This document shows positions 34,755 to 35,720 of a stretch of 35,720 nt of DNA, one piece after another. Source of the stretch: Desulfuromonadales bacterium (GTDB lineage Bacteria > Desulfobacterota > Desulfuromonadia > Desulfuromonadales > BM103); NCBI GenBank assembly GCA_023701265.1, contig JAMPXI010000011.1, positions 1 to 35,720 on the forward strand, written 5' to 3'. Under the pieces are notes generated by a model, which saw only the letters and a list, made by a program, of their open reading frames with translations, ran no database searches and had not been told where the DNA came from. Made by a program: the position numbers and the translations under genes. Each line of letters opens with the position of its first letter. Positions within the stretch are counted from its first letter, which is position 1.

Positions 34755-35720
34755 AGATCGTTCGCAGCCTGAGCCGGATTGTCCCGCCCCCCGGCGGCAC
34801 GGTAGTGACCATCGGCAACTTCGATGGTGTGCACCTCGGCCACCGCGAGATCTTTCGCCGTGTGGTCGGTACCGCACGCACGCAGCAGGCCGCTGCCGCG
34901 GTTGTTACCTTCGAGCCGCATCCGCTGCGCCTGCTCGCCCCGGATAAGGCTCCGCCGCGCATCAATACGCCAGTGGAGAAGGTTCGCCTGATACGGGCCT
35001 CCTGCATCGATCTGCTGGTGATTCTCCCGTTTACCCGCAAACTGGCGGCGTTGTCCGCAACCGACTTTGTCAGCGACGTTCTGGTCGGCAGGCTCGGTGT
35101 CCGTCATCTGGTCATCGGCTACGATTATGCCTTCGGCCGCAACCGCGAGGGTGACGCAGCTTTTCTCGCTCAAGCTGCCCAGCGCCATGGCTTTACCCTC
35201 GAAGTGCTCGAACCGCTGCGTGCGGGTGCGGAGATCTACAGTTCCACAAGCATCCGCAAGGCCCTGCTGCGGGGTGATGTCAATGGCGTGGTCGGCGTGC
35301 TTGGCCGGCACTTCACCCTCGATGGCAGGGTGATTGGTGGCGAGGGGCGCGGCCGGCAACTCGGCTTCCCGACCGCCAACCTGGCGACCGCCAAGGAACT
35401 GCTTCCATGCGAAGGGGTTTACGCGGTGCGCGTCCGTCACGGCCGACGCCTGTATGACGGGGTGGCCAACCTCGGCCGGAGGCCGACCTTCGCCGGGGTG
35501 GAACCCTCCCTGGAAATCCACCTCCTCGATTTTGCCGGCGATCTTTACGGCGCCCGGTTGCGGATCTACTTTGTCGAGCGACTGCGCGACGAACAGAACT
35601 TCCCGTCAGCCGCGGCATTGCAGGCCGTTATCCGCGACGACATTGCCCGCGCCCGCGCCGTTCTCGCCGCGACCAGAGTGCTGGTTTACAAGGAAACCTT
35701 TGACTGCGGGGTAGCGTCCC
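34751..35720 (+). CDS. ribF: Bifunctional riboflavin kinase/FAD synthetase RibF, partial at 3' end
   Basis: Converts riboflavin to FMN and FMN to FAD. GTG 34751 overlaps the rnr stop (GTGA) and has GGAGG 5 nt upstream. Residues ~1-185 form the FAD synthetase domain: TIGNFDGVHLGH with the nucleotidyltransferase HxGH-like motif, TFEPHP, IGYDYAFGRNREG and a YSSTSIRKAL (ISSTxIR) motif. The kinase domain follows: GGEGRGRQLGFPTANL, then GVYAVRV and the GRRPTF and LEIHLLDF strands. The frame stays open to the end of the window (323 codons), slightly past the usual 300-320 residues, so only a few residues and the stop should be missing. FAD supply fits with the flavoprotein FrdA encoded in the window. 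Confidence 0.93.
   Translation, partial: MKIVRSLSRIVPPPGGTVVTIGNFDGVHLGHREIFRRVVGTARTQQAAAAVVTFEPHPLRLLAPDKAPPRINTPVEKVRLIRASCIDLLVILPFTRKLAALSATDFVSDVLVGRLGVRHLVIGYDYAFGRNREGDAAFLAQAAQRHGFTLEVLEPLRAGAEIYSSTSIRKALLRGDVNGVVGVLGRHFTLDGRVIGGEGRGRQLGFPTANLATAKELLPCEGVYAVRVRHGRRLYDGVANLGRRPTFAGVEPSLEIHLLDFAGDLYGARLRIYFVERLRDEQNFPSAAALQAVIRDDIARARAVLAATRVLVYKETFDCGVAS

Noticed and set aside
34717-35521. Minus-strand frames opposite ribF
   Set aside because: ribF on plus has all kinase and synthetase motifs; the minus frames are shadows.

Overview
The window reads as ordinary chromosome of a Gram-negative, GC-rich, respiring bacterium, most likely a deltaproteobacterium of the Desulfuromonadales (Geobacter/Desulfuromonas-like). 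This placement is an inference from gene content: a Wolinella/Geobacter-type frdCAB complex, an Lpx-type lipid A enzyme, two-partner secretion, a TlpA/CcdA thiol-redox pair next to fur, and a feoB operon ending in a DtxR-FeoA fusion. No tRNA, rRNA, CRISPR array, integrase, transposase or phage gene was seen.

Layout. 1-3081: 3' end of a very large secreted TpsA adhesin followed by its TpsB transporter. 3086-4048 (minus): phosphofructokinase, divergent from lon (4196-6622). 6695-9707: a pair of M16 zinc peptidases, one catalytic and one inactive lipoprotein. 9750-11123: a YihY/BrkB membrane protein, convergent with and overlapping an LpxH-like hydrolase (minus). 11960-15476: DHH phosphoesterase, cell-wall amidase, rph and rdgB, tightly packed. 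15766-19103: frdCAB behind a 289-nt structured leader and closed by a strong terminator. 19219-23094: an SDR-DUF2867 protein on plus, then a minus block of AEC transporter, GT2 glycosyltransferase and a tiny lipoprotein. 23221-25728: histidine kinase and NtrC-type regulator. 25816-27644: thioesterase, TlpA/ResA-like lipoprotein, CcdA. 27840-31250: iron module fur, feoB, a 58-residue Cys-rich protein and DtxR-FeoA, with Fur-type palindromes before fur and feoB. 31364-32422: an orphan ParM-like actin. 32529-end: rnr and ribF (runs off the window).

The least expected material lies between and around the genes. (i) Four genes (lon, lpxH-like, amidase, AEC transporter) have sigma70-type promoters placed so that transcription should begin at or within a few nucleotides of the start codon, with no ribosome binding site. 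(ii) Two intergenic elements (8177-8250 and 25724-25808) are degenerate arrays of very short units (8 bp and 7 bp) that run forward and then inverted, each starting in the stop codon of the upstream gene and ending close to the downstream ribosome binding site. (iii) A 162-bp element with 22-bp terminal inverted repeats fills a whole intergenic gap, and a 94-bp hairpin element lies before fur. (iv) The feo operon holds an undescribed-looking small Cys-rich protein and a regulator with a poorly recognisable N-terminus and four extra cysteines. No stretch over 300 bases lacks a gene; the longest is the 289-nt frdC leader.
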